Source of the DNA: UBA3700 sp963592135
GTDB taxonomy: Bacteria > Bacillota > Clostridia > Christensenellales > UBA3700
DNA: 64,000 nucleotides
Direction: 5' to 3'
Assembly: GCA_963592135.1 (NCBI GenBank)
Contig: CAVAVP010000035.1
Coordinates: 9,259-73,258, forward strand
Of the stretch, positions 1 to 8,206 are shown one piece after another. The notes beneath the pieces are model-generated. The model was not told the DNA's origin and made no database searches. It saw only the letters and a list, made by a program, of their open reading frames with translations. The position numbers were made by a program, and so were the translations under genes. Position 1 is the first letter of the stretch. Every line of letters begins with the position of its first letter.

Positions 1-385
1 TCATTTTTTCAATACCATCTGGAAGTTTGCAATAATAAGATACGGGAGTAGCAGTTTTTTCGTCTCTATACATACCAATATGCCCAACTTTGGCAGTAGG
101 AAGAAGAGTATGAATACCATTAACCATACCAAGACCTGCACGTAAAATAGGAACAAGTGCAATAGATTTTTCAACTATACGCTCTTGTGTGCATTTTTCA
201 AGTGGAGTTTCAACTTCAACCATATGAGTAGGAACATCTTTTAATACTTCATAGGCCATAATGGTTGTAATTTCTTCAATTAATTCTCTAAAATCCTTCA
301 TTCCGGTATTTTTGTCTCTTAAAATAGAAACTTTATGACGAATTAAAGGATGATCAAAAATCATAACATTTTTATAATCTTTCAT
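1..385 (-). CDS. upp: Uracil phosphoribosyltransferase, first copy (3' end outside window)
   Basis: This gene makes UMP from uracil and PRPP in pyrimidine salvage in the cytosol. The window holds about 128 N-terminal codons. The protein begins MKDYKNVMIFDHP and contains the family segments VPILRAGLGMV and VGHIGMYRDE. The PRPP loop lies beyond the window edge. The start is ATG at 383-385 (minus), preceded by a GAGG ribosome site. It is clearly related to the complete second copy at 7487-8131 but only about half identical over the shared part by eye, so this is not a recent duplication. This copy looks closer to the usual Upp sequence. A strong promoter lies just upstream. Confidence 0.95.
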   Translation of the reverse strand, partial: MKDYKNVMIFDHPLIRHKVSILRDKNTGMKDFRELIEEITTIMAYEVLKDVPTHMVEVETPLEKCTQERIVEKSIALVPILRAGLGMVNGIHTLLPTAKVGHIGMYRDEKTATPVSYYCKLPDGIEKM

Positions 386-417
386 ATGATACCTCTGTTA
401 AATTATTTTCCTTAATA

Positions 418-446
418 ATTATACTAATGTAGGGAAAAGTTAACAA
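418..446 (-). promoter_or_regulatory. Promoter of first upp gene
   Basis: On the minus strand a TTGTTA -35 box (441-446) and a perfect TATAAT -10 box (418-423) are separated by 17 bp. The predicted start of transcription lies about 30 nt upstream of the upp ATG. There is no room for an attenuator in this leader, unlike the one before pyrR. Confidence 0.65.
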
Positions 447-579
447 GATAAATAATTTTCAAAAAAATCCTTAAACAAGGAAAATATACAAAAATATTCA
501 AATATTACGCATAATTATTCGTATATATTCATAATTTTTTGTATAAAAAGCTCTTTTTACATTTTTTATAAAAAATAAA

Positions 580-608
580 TTGCCAAATTAAAAATATAGT
601 AGTTTAAT
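580..608 (+). promoter_or_regulatory. Possible promoter of the amino-acid ABC operon
   Basis: TTGCCA (580-585) and TTTAAT (603-608) have a 17-bp spacer and lie about 35 nt upstream of the binding-protein ATG. The -10 box is imperfect and the region is very AT rich, so this is tentative. Confidence 0.35.
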
Positions 609-642
609 AAGTGTATAAAAATTAAATCGGAGGATTTTAAAA

Positions 643-1488
643 ATGAAAAAGACAATATTAACAATTTTAGTTGTTTCAATTTTAGTTGTTTCATGCGTGC
701 TAGGTATTGCATGTTCAAAAGAAAGTAAATATATAATAGGTACACAATCAGGAACTACTGGACAATACTATATTGCAGGAGATGTAGATTGGGGATATGA
801 TGGATTCTCAAATGTTAAGTGTTCAGCTTATACAAATGCTGGACTTGCTGTTAATGATATGAAAAATGGTAATGTAAATGCAGTTTGCATTGACTCAGCT
901 CCAGCAGATTTCTTAGTAAAATCTATTGAAGGCATAAAAGTTATAGATATTCCTCTAACAGATGAAGAATATGCTTTTGGTGTAGATAAAGCTCAAGCTG
1001 ATTTATTAACATCAATTAATGAAATTTTAGCTTCATCTGAGTTTGCAGCAGCAAAAGAGACTATAATGAACAAATATTTTAATGGTGCAAGTGTTGAAGG
1101 AATTACAGCATTAACAACAGCAGATGCTTCTAAAAAGGATAAGCAACTAGTAGTTGCAACAAATGCAGAATTTGCTCCATTTGAATATAAGATTGGTGAT
1201 AAGTTTGCGGGAATTGATATGGAAATTGCTGCATATATTGCAAATAAGTTAGGAATGGAATTAGTAATTTTAGATATGGAATTTGACTCAGTTGTAACAT
1301 CTGTTGGTACTAATAGTATAGATGTTGGAATGGCAGGTTTAACAGTAAATGAAACTCGTAAACAATCTGTTAACTTTACAAGTACATATTATACAGCTTC
1401 ACAAAAGTTGGTAGTTTTAGCTTCTGATACAAGTTATGACAATTGTAAAACAGCAGCTGATGTAGAAGCAGTTATTAAATCAAAATAA
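643..1488 (+). CDS. Amino-acid ABC transporter substrate-binding lipoprotein, circularly permuted
   Basis: This is an extracellular solute-binding protein of family 3 (polar amino acids), 281 residues, anchored by a lipidated Cys24 (lipobox LGIAC). The order of its halves is swapped relative to the family. Residues 29-107 carry the segment normally found in the second lobe (GTQSGTTGQYY, VNAVCIDSAPA), followed by the usual C-terminal helices (108-147, ending NKYF). After a linker (148-167) comes the normal mature N-terminus (VVATNAEFAPFEYK, 170-183) and first lobe, ending at the hinge and helix TAADVEAVIKSK. Every piece of the fold is present once, so the protein is probably functional. A CGGAGG site sets the start. 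The permease follows 3 nt after the stop and the ATPase completes the importer. Assignment to the family is firm; the exact amino acid carried is unknown. Confidence 0.92.
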   Translation: MKKTILTILVVSILVVSCVLGIACSKESKYIIGTQSGTTGQYYIAGDVDWGYDGFSNVKCSAYTNAGLAVNDMKNGNVNAVCIDSAPADFLVKSIEGIKVIDIPLTDEEYAFGVDKAQADLLTSINEILASSEFAAAKETIMNKYFNGASVEGITALTTADASKKDKQLVVATNAEFAPFEYKIGDKFAGIDMEIAAYIANKLGMELVILDMEFDSVVTSVGTNSIDVGMAGLTVNETRKQSVNFTSTYYTASQKLVVLASDTSYDNCKTAADVEAVIKSK

Positions 1489-1491
1489 TTT

Positions 1492-2217
1492 ATGAATTTT
1501 TTAATTAGCGCAACCCAGTGGGATTTGTTTTGGAAGCAGTTTGCTATAAATGGTGCTTATAGAACAGTTCTAGATGGGTTGCAAGTAACATTAGAAATTG
1601 CCGTCTTCGGCTTGATTATAGGTATCGTTATAGGTACCTTAATTGCCGTTGTAAAGGTAATTCCATCGAACAATTGGGTTAGCAAAGTATTAAAAACTTT
1701 AGCGGATATTTATGTAGGAATATTTAGAGGAACTCCGATGGTGGTTCAACTTCTTATTGGCTACTTTGTTCTATTCCCAGCTTTAGGCATAAAGGGAATA
1801 ACAAATTTAAATGTTATATCTGCTATTGTTATTTTCGGAATGAATTCGGGAGCATATGTATCTGAGATAATGAGATCTGGAATACAGTCAGTTGATTCAG
1901 GTCAATTAGAAGCCGCAAGAGCTCTAGGATTACCTTTTGGTACTTCTATGCTAAAGGTTGTAATTCCCCAAGCTGTTAAAAATATTTTGCCAACTTTGGG
2001 AAACGAATTTATTTCCTTAGTAAAGGAAACTTCAGTTGTATCATTTATTGCTGTTGTAGATTTAACAAAAGCATTTAAGCAAATAGGTGATGCAAACTAT
2101 TCTTATATGGTTCCTTATTTAATGTTGGCATTAGTATATCTTGTGCTTGTATATCTAATTACGCTTATTGTTAAATTATTAGAAAGGAGGATGAAAAAGA
2201 GTGATAGAAGAAATTGA
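1492..2217 (+). CDS. Amino-acid ABC transporter permease
   Basis: This is an inner-membrane permease of the HisM/GlnP type, 241 residues, with about five hydrophobic segments (near 30-53, 80-97, 105-122, 180-195, 203-228). The ATPase-contacting EAA loop is visible around residues 138-160 (LEAARALGLPFGTSM then IPQAVKNILP). It begins 3 nt after the stop of the binding protein without a clear Shine-Dalgarno site, so translation is probably coupled. The end overlaps the ATPase gene by 17 nt. One permease gene probably forms a homodimer, as in many polar amino-acid importers. Confidence 0.93.
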   Translation: MNFLISATQWDLFWKQFAINGAYRTVLDGLQVTLEIAVFGLIIGIVIGTLIAVVKVIPSNNWVSKVLKTLADIYVGIFRGTPMVVQLLIGYFVLFPALGIKGITNLNVISAIVIFGMNSGAYVSEIMRSGIQSVDSGQLEAARALGLPFGTSMLKVVIPQAVKNILPTLGNEFISLVKETSVVSFIAVVDLTKAFKQIGDANYSYMVPYLMLALVYLVLVYLITLIVKLLERRMKKSDRRN

Positions 2218-3055
2218 TTTAGAAAAAATTGAAGACAATACTCCAATCATCTTCGTAAAAGGTTTAATAAAAAGTTTTGGAAAGTTAAATGTTTTGAAGG
2301 GAATAGATTTGGATGTTTATCAGGGTGAGAAAATTGCAATTATTGGACCTTCAGGTTCTGGCAAATCTACATTCTTAAGATGTTTAAATTGTCTAGAAGA
2401 TCCAAATGGAGGCTCTATCGTTTTTGATGGTGACAATATTGTAGATGTTAAAGTAGATATAAACAAACATAGAGAAAATATAGGAATGGTATTCCAACAT
2501 TTTAATCTATTTAATAATCTAACAGTTAAAGAAAATATAATGTTAGCACCAGTAACTTTAGCCAAGAAGAAAAATAAGAAAAATTTTTGGATTAAGTTAT
2601 ATAACAAGACCTTTAAAAAGAATGTGCCTTTATATAATGTGCCACCTATAAAGGAAGCTAAAAAAGAGGCCGAAGAAAATGCATTAAAACTTTTAGAGAG
2701 AATAGATTTAAAAGACAAGGCTGATGTTTATCCATCTACATTATCTGGTGGTCAAAAACAAAGAATAGCCATAGTAAGAGCTCTTGCTATGAATCCAAAG
2801 GTTATGCTTTTTGATGAACCTACATCGGCTTTAGATCCTGAAATGGTAGGTGAGGTGCTAGACCTTATAAAAGAAGTAGCAGACTCTGGTATGACAATGC
2901 TTATTGTTACCCACGAAATGGGATTTGCAAAAAATGTGGCTTCTAAAGTGCTATTCATGGACGAGGGTGTTATAAAGGAACAAGGAACACCACAAGAAAT
3001 TTTTGAAAAACCAGAAAGTTCAAGACTTCAAGAATTCTTAAAGAAAGTTTTGTAA
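2201..3055 (+). CDS. Amino-acid ABC transporter ATP-binding protein with extra loop
   Basis: This is the GlnQ/HisP-type ATPase that drives the importer. The Walker A loop GPSGSGKST is at 49-57, the Q-loop at Gln99, the signature LSGGQ at 181-185, and Walker B with the catalytic Glu in VMLFDE at 201-206. A conserved His lies in VTHEMGFAKN. The start is GTG at 2201, chosen because AAAGGAGG sits 10 nt upstream; it overlaps the permease. The length of 284 residues exceeds the usual 240-250 because of a basic, aromatic insertion at about 121-150 between the Q-loop region and the signature helix. The substrate is inferred to be a polar amino acid. Confidence 0.93.
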   Translation: MIEEIDLEKIEDNTPIIFVKGLIKSFGKLNVLKGIDLDVYQGEKIAIIGPSGSGKSTFLRCLNCLEDPNGGSIVFDGDNIVDVKVDINKHRENIGMVFQHFNLFNNLTVKENIMLAPVTLAKKKNKKNFWIKLYNKTFKKNVPLYNVPPIKEAKKEAEENALKLLERIDLKDKADVYPSTLSGGQKQRIAIVRALAMNPKVMLFDEPTSALDPEMVGEVLDLIKEVADSGMTMLIVTHEMGFAKNVASKVLFMDEGVIKEQGTPQEIFEKPESSRLQEFLKKVL

Positions 3056-3082
3056 AATTTAAAACACAAAAAATAAAGGAAG

Positions 3083-3112
3083 GCGTAAATTGTATGATTT
3101 ATGCTTTTTTTT
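3083..3112 (+). terminator. Terminator of the amino-acid ABC operon
   Basis: An 8-bp stem GCGTAAAT/ATTTATGC (one G-U pair) with a TGTATG loop is followed by eight T. It lies 28 nt after the ATPase stop. Confidence 0.8.
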
Positions 3113-3199
3113 ATATCAAAAATTGACAAAAATTAAGAATTTTATCAAAAAAAGCAAAGTAAAACTGCAAAAAAAAGCAAAATTGTATTGAAACAAAAG

Positions 3200-4490
3200 A
3201 TGGATAATTATTATAGAAGAATGGTAGATGACATATTAGATTTAAAACTTCGTGCTTTCGGGGCAGTAAATATTGTAGGTCCTAAATGGTGTGGAAAAAC
3301 ATGTACTGCATTGCAAAAGACAAAAAGTAAGTTGGTGCTTTAAAAAGATCCTAATAAAGAAGGATTAATTTACACGGCTAAGATAAAACCATCTTTACTA
3401 CTTAATAGAGAGAAGCCAAAACTTATTGATGAATGGCAAGATGCTTCAACCTCATGGGATGCTGTTAGGTCTTATTGTGATGAGTATCATGGGCAGGGAC
3501 ATTTTATTCTTACTGGTTCAACTTCTAAAAAAGTAGAGACAAGTCATTCTGGAACTGGAAGAATTTCTACTATGAAAATGTATCCGATGAGTTTATATGA
3601 GTCAAAAGAATCTAATAGGCAAATTTCTATAATGGACTTGTTTGATAAAAAAAGAAAATCTTGAAAACGGTTGTAAATCTAATATGAAAATAGAAGATAT
3701 TATATATGCTTCATGTCGTGGTGGATGGCCGGAAAGTGTTTTAATGAATGATAAGGAAGCAGGACTTTTAATTCCAAAAAATTATTTTGAACAAATATAT
3801 AAAAAAGATATTTTTAGTATAGATAATATTAAGAGAAATTCTCAAACAAAGTAAGCCTTACTGAAGAGTTGCGCAAGAAATATTTCTACATTAGCAAAAA
3901 ATACATCAATTCTAGAAGAAGTTAATACTGCAAATAAAATAAGCGACGTTACTCTTGCTGATTATATAGATATTCTTGAAAAACTATATATAGTAGAGGA
4001 TATTTATGGGTGGCGCCCAGAAATTAGGAGCAAGAGTGCCATGAGAAGTAGTAGAGCAAGAGAGTTTGTAGGCCCTTCAATTGCTGTTGCTGCTCAAGGC
4101 GGTTCTCCAAAACTTTATGAAAAAGATTTAAAGTCGTTTGGATTTATTTTTGAAACATTATATATAAGGGATTTAAAAACATATTCACGTGCATTAAATG
4201 GTGAAGTTTCTTATTATCATGATAATTTAGGATTAGAATGCGATTGTGTATTACACTTAGAAGACTCAAGATACGCCTTAATAGAATTTAAATTAGGTAG
4301 TTTCGAAATAGATGAAAGGGCAGCTCATTTAAATGAGATAGAAAAATTAATTAATATACATAACAAAGAATCTAAAAATCAAATAAGGACGCCTGATTTA
4401 AAGATTGTAATGACAGGATATCCTTATGGCTACAAAAGAGAAGATGGAGTTTTTGTAATACCAATAGGGTGTTTAAAAATTAAATTATAA
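3200..4490 (+). pseudogene. Decayed AAA_14/DUF4143 P-loop ATPase
   Basis: The reading frame starting at the ATG at 3200 encodes the N-terminus of an AAA_14-type ATPase (Walker A region NIVGPKWCGKTCT, then KPKLIDEWQ and GHFILTGS), and the 3' part encodes a DUF4143 C-terminal domain (SFGFIFETLYIRDLKTYS, ALIEFKLG). Three lesions break it: an in-frame TAA at 3341-3343 (probably CAA to TAA), a +1 frameshift in the run of seven A near 3646-3652, and a TAA at 3852-3854. The flanking frames otherwise keep good family similarity, so decay looks fairly recent. In intact relatives the function is unclear. The 3' end overlaps the convergent DUF523 gene by 6 nt. Confidence 0.88.
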
Positions 4491-4901
4491 TTCTTCGTCT
4501 GTAATTACCTTAAATCCATTATCTAAAAGCAGTTGAGCAGTAATTCCATTGCCAGGGATTTTATTTCCACTAAAAGTTCCATCATAAATTAAGCCTTTTC
4601 CGCAAGAAGGGCTCTTTGCTTTTAAAACTGCAAACTTAACATTATTATCCTTGGCCAATTTTAAGGCGTTTTCTGCGCCTTTTTTATATTCTTCAGTAAT
4701 GTCTACGCCTTTTGATGAAATAACCTTTCCTTTGACAATTTCGCCTGGATCTCTTGGCGTTGGAAGTCCGCCGTCTTGTTCAGGGCAAATTGGAATAATA
4801 TTATAATCTTTAGATAAATCTAAAACTTTATCACATTTACAATTATCACCTTTATATCTGCAGTTATATCCTAATAAACATTTACTAACTAATATATTCA
4901 T
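4485..4901 (-). CDS. DUF523 family protein
   Basis: A small cytosolic protein of 138 residues in the DUF523 family. It shows the conserved cysteines of that family: SKCLLGYNCRY near the N-terminus, IPICPEQDGGLPTPR around residue 37, and AKSPSCGKGLIYDG around residue 93. The biochemical function of the family is not established; the conserved cysteines suggest metal or cluster binding, which is inference. It is a lone minus-strand gene. No terminator of its own is visible before the ATPase remnant it meets. Confidence 0.88.
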   Translation of the reverse strand: MNILVSKCLLGYNCRYKGDNCKCDKVLDLSKDYNIIPICPEQDGGLPTPRDPGEIVKGKVISSKGVDITEEYKKGAENALKLAKDNNVKFAVLKAKSPSCGKGLIYDGTFSGNKIPGNGITAQLLLDNGFKVITDEEL

Positions 4902-4924
4902 TTTTGTACCTCTTTAGATTATTA

Positions 4925-4957
4925 TAAAAAAAACCGACCATTTATTCAAATGGCCGG
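4925..4957 (-). terminator. Terminator of the pyrR-uraA operon
   Basis: On the minus strand a 10-bp stem CCGGCCATTT/AAATGGTCGG (one G-U pair) with a GAAT loop is followed by eight T. It lies 22 nt downstream of the uraA stop and upstream of DUF523. Confidence 0.85.
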
Positions 4958-4979
4958 AAAGATTTTTATAATTTATAAA

Positions 4980-6443
4980 TTACTCTTGACTTGGAGTTTC
5001 TTCTGTTTTTGGTTTAGAATCTTCAGCAATAGTAACTTTTGCATCTACTGGAACATCTTTTGCAGATTCAGCGGCAGCAGATAATCCATCAATAGAATCT
5101 TCATTCTTGTTTGTCTTGAAGTTAGCAATTAAGTTTGTAAGAATACCAACAATCATCGCAACAGCTAATGATGTAACTGTTATTTTACCAAATTGTAATT
5201 CTAGGCCACCAATACCGCAAACTAGGATAGAAGCTACAACAAATAAATTCTTGTTATCCCCTAAATCTACTTTCTTTAGCATTTGTAAACCTGATACGGC
5301 GATGAAACCATATAAAGCGATACAAGCACCACCCATTACACATTTTGGAATAGAGTTAATTAAAGCTATAAATGGCGATACGAATGAAAGTAATATACAA
5401 CCAACGGCAGCTGTGAATATTGAAACAATTGAAGCATTTCCTGTGATAGCAACACAGCCAATTGATTCACCATAAGTTGTATTAGCGGCACCACCAAAAA
5501 AACCACCAACGATAGAACCTACGCCATCACCAAGTAATGTTTTGTCTAGGCCTGGATCAGTAATTAAATCTTTCTCAATAACGCTAGATAAGTTCTTGTG
5601 GTCTGCAACGTGTTGAGCAAGTTCAACAACGCCGATAGGAATGAATATTATAGCAATTGAAGCGATTGCGGCGCCATCTATATGAGAAGCTTCTGGATGT
5701 TGAATTGCCATAAGAAATGTGAACTTAGGATAATCTAAGATACTTGTAAACTTAAATGGAGCTAATGCTTTAAATGAGTCAAAACTTAAAATTTGCATAT
5801 ATTCAACATTTGCTGCCATTCCAATAAGAGTAAATATAAGGGCTAATAAGTAGCCTGTACCAATACCAACGATGAAAGGTATTAATTTAATTGTTTTTCC
5901 GCCTCTTATTGAAGCAATAACAATAATAGCAAAAGTAACTAATGCGCAAAGTATAGATAATAAGTTGTAGTTGGATCCACCATTTGTCATAGCCCAAGAA
6001 GTTGCTGTTCCAGATAAAGATAATCCAATTAAAGCAACGATAGGTCCAATAATAACTGGAGGAAGAAGTTTGTTAACCCATTTAGAACCAACGAACTTTA
6101 TAATTAAAGCCATAACTACATAAACAAGTCCTGCAAAAGTAATACCAATAATTACACCCCAGTACCCATAACCTGAACCTAATGTGGCAGCATATGCACC
6201 TAAGAAAGTGAAAGAACTTCCTAAGAATACTGGACTTCTACCTTTTGTAAATAGGATGTAAACTATAGTGCCAAATCCTGCACCACATAAAGCAGCCGCT
6301 GCATCAAAAACACAAGTTGAGTATGTGCTCATGATTATAGGAACAAGAAGAGTTGCTGCCATGATTGCAATCATTTGTTGAAAAGCAAATACGATTGTTT
6401 CGCCAAAAGGTGGCTTGTCTTGAATGTTGTAAGTTAATTTCAT
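4980..6443 (-). CDS. uraA: Uracil permease (NCS2 family)
   Basis: This is a nucleobase:cation symporter-2 protein of 487 residues with about twelve to fourteen hydrophobic segments. Typical family segments are visible: FQQMIAIMAATLLVP at the N-terminus, PVFLGSSFTFLGA, LLPPVIIGPIVALIG, and GGFFGGAANTTYGES with the QH motif LAQHV before it. The C-terminal 45 residues are a hydrophilic acidic tail (DSIDGLSAAAES onward) that is longer than usual. It lies 35 nt downstream of pyrR, which with the shared attenuator indicates uracil rather than xanthine as substrate. It should be repressed when UMP is plentiful. Confidence 0.93.
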   Translation of the reverse strand: MKLTYNIQDKPPFGETIVFAFQQMIAIMAATLLVPIIMSTYSTCVFDAAAALCGAGFGTIVYILFTKGRSPVFLGSSFTFLGAYAATLGSGYGYWGVIIGITFAGLVYVVMALIIKFVGSKWVNKLLPPVIIGPIVALIGLSLSGTATSWAMTNGGSNYNLLSILCALVTFAIIVIASIRGGKTIKLIPFIVGIGTGYLLALIFTLIGMAANVEYMQILSFDSFKALAPFKFTSILDYPKFTFLMAIQHPEASHIDGAAIASIAIIFIPIGVVELAQHVADHKNLSSVIEKDLITDPGLDKTLLGDGVGSIVGGFFGGAANTTYGESIGCVAITGNASIVSIFTAAVGCILLSFVSPFIALINSIPKCVMGGACIALYGFIAVSGLQMLKKVDLGDNKNLFVVASILVCGIGGLELQFGKITVTSLAVAMIVGILTNLIANFKTNKNEDSIDGLSAAAESAKDVPVDAKVTIAEDSKPKTEETPSQE

Positions 6444-6478
6444 ATAAAATCTCCTTTTTATATATTATTTATTTTTCC

Positions 6479-7015
6479 TTATTCTTTATCCCAAAGTTCT
6501 ACATTGGTTTTGCCATCAATAGATTTTAAATTAACAGCAATAAGTTCCTTTTTAGAAGTTGGAATATTCTTTCCAATAAAATCTCCTCTTATTGGAAGTT
6601 CTCTATGTCCCCTGTCTACAAGTACTGCAAGCATAATTCTATTAGGTCTACCTTTTGAAAAAATTCCTTCAATAGCAGCTCTTATTGTTCTACCTGTAAA
6701 AATTACATCATCAACTAGGATAATATCCTTTCCCTGGATAGGGAACCCAAAGTCTGTTTGGTTTAGTACAGCATTGTCGTTAACAGTTGTTAAATCATCT
6801 CTGTAAAGGGAAATGTCTATTTGACCAGTAAGAACTTCTGTGTCCGCAAATTTTTTTATGTTAGCGGCGATTGTTTCAGAAAGAGGAACCCCTCTTGTTT
6901 TTATGCCTACTAATACAATATTGGATAAATCGCAATTTTCAATAATTTCATGAGATAAGCGTTTCAATGCTTTATCGATTTCTATTTCAGTTAGTATTTC
7001 AGCCTTAAATCTCAT
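6479..7015 (-). CDS. pyrR: Bifunctional pyrimidine regulator PyrR / uracil phosphoribosyltransferase
   Basis: PyrR binds UMP/UTP and leader RNA to promote termination, and has weak uracil phosphoribosyltransferase activity. The 178 residues match the family length. The PRPP-binding motif DIILVDDVIFTGRTIRAA is intact, as are KTRGVPLSETIA and LVDRGHRELPIRGDFIGKN. The start follows GGAGT placed immediately after the U-tract of the leader terminator, so ribosomes load only on read-through transcripts. It is first gene of pyrR-uraA and no pyr biosynthetic genes are in the window. Confidence 0.96.
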   Translation of the reverse strand: MRFKAEILTEIEIDKALKRLSHEIIENCDLSNIVLVGIKTRGVPLSETIAANIKKFADTEVLTGQIDISLYRDDLTTVNDNAVLNQTDFGFPIQGKDIILVDDVIFTGRTIRAAIEGIFSKGRPNRIMLAVLVDRGHRELPIRGDFIGKNIPTSKKELIAVNLKSIDGKTNVELWDKE

Positions 7016-7025
7016 GTTTTACTCC

Positions 7026-7124
7026 AAAAAAATAGTCCTGTTGTGATACAACAAGACTACAATAATTTACAAAGTCTACTTAATTATTATTGTCTTATTA
7101 ATATCTCGTATTAATCTTAAAGAC
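7026..7124 (-). promoter_or_regulatory. PyrR-type transcription attenuator
   Basis: Reading the minus strand 5' to 3', three mutually exclusive folds are visible. A candidate PyrR-binding hairpin (7124-7092) has GTCTT/AAGAC, a 5'-side bulge TAAG, ATTAATA/TATTAAT and loop CGAGA. An antiterminator (7096-7053) pairs AAGAC and AATAATT with AATTATT and GTCTT. A terminator (7059-7033) has an 11-bp stem, loop TATCA and seven T. The AAGAC strand is shared by the first two folds and GTCTT by the last two, as expected for PyrR attenuation. The binding loop is only loosely like the Bacillus consensus. Confidence 0.88.
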
Positions 7125-7138
7125 TATTTATTGTAGTT

Positions 7139-7167
7139 ATTCTACCACTCATAAAAAGTTAGAGCAA
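7139..7167 (-). promoter_or_regulatory. Promoter of pyrR-uraA
   Basis: TTGCTC (-35, 7162-7167) and TAGAAT (-10, 7139-7144) are 17 bp apart on the minus strand, with an extended TGG before the -10. The predicted transcript starts just before the PyrR-binding hairpin. Confidence 0.7.
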
Positions 7168-7486
7168 GAAAAATATAATGGTATTAAGACAATGTTATGT
7201 AAAAAAAAATAATAGAAAGAGTGCTAAGTGAAAATCTTAGTTTTAGTAACTTATGTTCGAAAATTTGTAAATTGCTAAAGGCTAAGTTTAATGATTTAAT
7301 AAAAATTAATGCGGATTTTACCAGGTTTTTAAAAAGGTGATGTGTAATTGTTTTTTAGTGTAAAAATTTAGCGAAATGAAAAATGGCAAAACTAGGTTTA
7401 TTTAATTAACTTTGTTAAAAACTGTTATTGTTAAGAATATTTTTGTGTGATAAACTTATTGAGAAAGGAAAAAGGAGAAAGAAAAA
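7145..7486. other. Intergenic region between pyrR and second upp
   Basis: This divergent 340-bp AT-rich stretch contains the -35 of the pyrR promoter at one end and the upp promoter at the other. I see no further gene or stable structure between about 7170 and 7425. Confidence 0.5.
7428..7456 (+). promoter_or_regulatory. Promoter of second upp gene
   Basis: TTGTTA (7428-7433) and TAAACT (7451-7456) have a 17-bp spacer with TG upstream of the -10. The upp ATG is 30 nt downstream behind AAAGGAG. Confidence 0.5.
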
Positions 7487-8131
7487 ATGTTAAATCCAAG
7501 TGAAAATTTATTTGTGTTTGATCATCCACTCATTAAACACAAGATTACAAAATTATGTGAAAAAACAACTAGTTCAAAAGATTTCCATGAAATAGTAGAA
7601 GAAATAGCAACTATTATGGGATATGAAGTATTAAAAGATTTAAAAACTAAAGATGTTATGATAGATGCTCCTATTTCAAGTTTCATGTCACCTGTTTTGG
7701 ATGAAAACTTTACAATAGTTCCAATTCTTCGTGCAGGACTTGGTATGGTTGATGGATTAAGAAGTTTATATCCAAAAGCGAGGGTAGGACACATTGGTTT
7801 ATACAGAGACGAAGAAACTCTATTACCACAAACATATTATTTTAAATTGCCAAAAGATGTTGCAGATGGTCCTGTTTTAGTAGTAGATCCAGCTCTTGCC
7901 ACAGGAGGCTCAGCCGCAGCTGCTATTAATTACATAAAAGAAGCTGGTTGTAAAGATATTAGACTTTTATGTTTAATTGGCGCAACACAAGGTGTAAAGA
8001 AAGTTCATGAACAACATCCAGATGTTAAAATCTATTTAGCAAAATATGCAGATGCACCATTAAATGAACATGGATATATCGTTACTGCATTTGGTGATGC
8101 TGGCGATAGAATTATGGGAACATTTGACTAA
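7487..8131 (+). CDS. upp: Uracil phosphoribosyltransferase, second copy
   Basis: A complete 214-residue Upp that converts uracil plus PRPP to UMP. Family segments are FDHPLIKHKI near the N-terminus, VPILRAGLGMVDGL, VGHIGLYRDEETL, the PRPP loop VLVVDPALATGGSA, and the C-terminal uracil-binding stretch NEHGYIVTAFGDAGDR. It is monocistronic, divergent from pyrR, with its own promoter and terminator. It differs from the first upp copy at the window start in many positions (for example a five-residue N-terminal extension), so the two may serve different conditions or have different effector control. Confidence 0.96.
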   Translation: MLNPSENLFVFDHPLIKHKITKLCEKTTSSKDFHEIVEEIATIMGYEVLKDLKTKDVMIDAPISSFMSPVLDENFTIVPILRAGLGMVDGLRSLYPKARVGHIGLYRDEETLLPQTYYFKLPKDVADGPVLVVDPALATGGSAAAAINYIKEAGCKDIRLLCLIGATQGVKKVHEQHPDVKIYLAKYADAPLNEHGYIVTAFGDAGDRIMGTFD

Positions 8132-8151
8132 AAAAAATAAAAGTAAATAAT

Positions 8152-8193
8152 ATACCTCCAAGATTTAATCTAAAAAACTTGGAGGTATTTTTT
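8152..8193 (+). terminator. Terminator of second upp
   Basis: A perfect 11-bp stem ATACCTCCAAG/CTTGGAGGTAT with a 15-nt A-rich loop is followed by a run of T. It separates upp from the convergent beta-CASP gene. Confidence 0.9.
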
Positions 8194-8206
8194 TCGTGTA
8201 AATGAA

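Noticed and set aside
5107..5475. Plus-strand reading frame inside uraA
   Set aside because: Antisense shadow of a conserved transporter, with low-complexity hydrophobic reverse translation.
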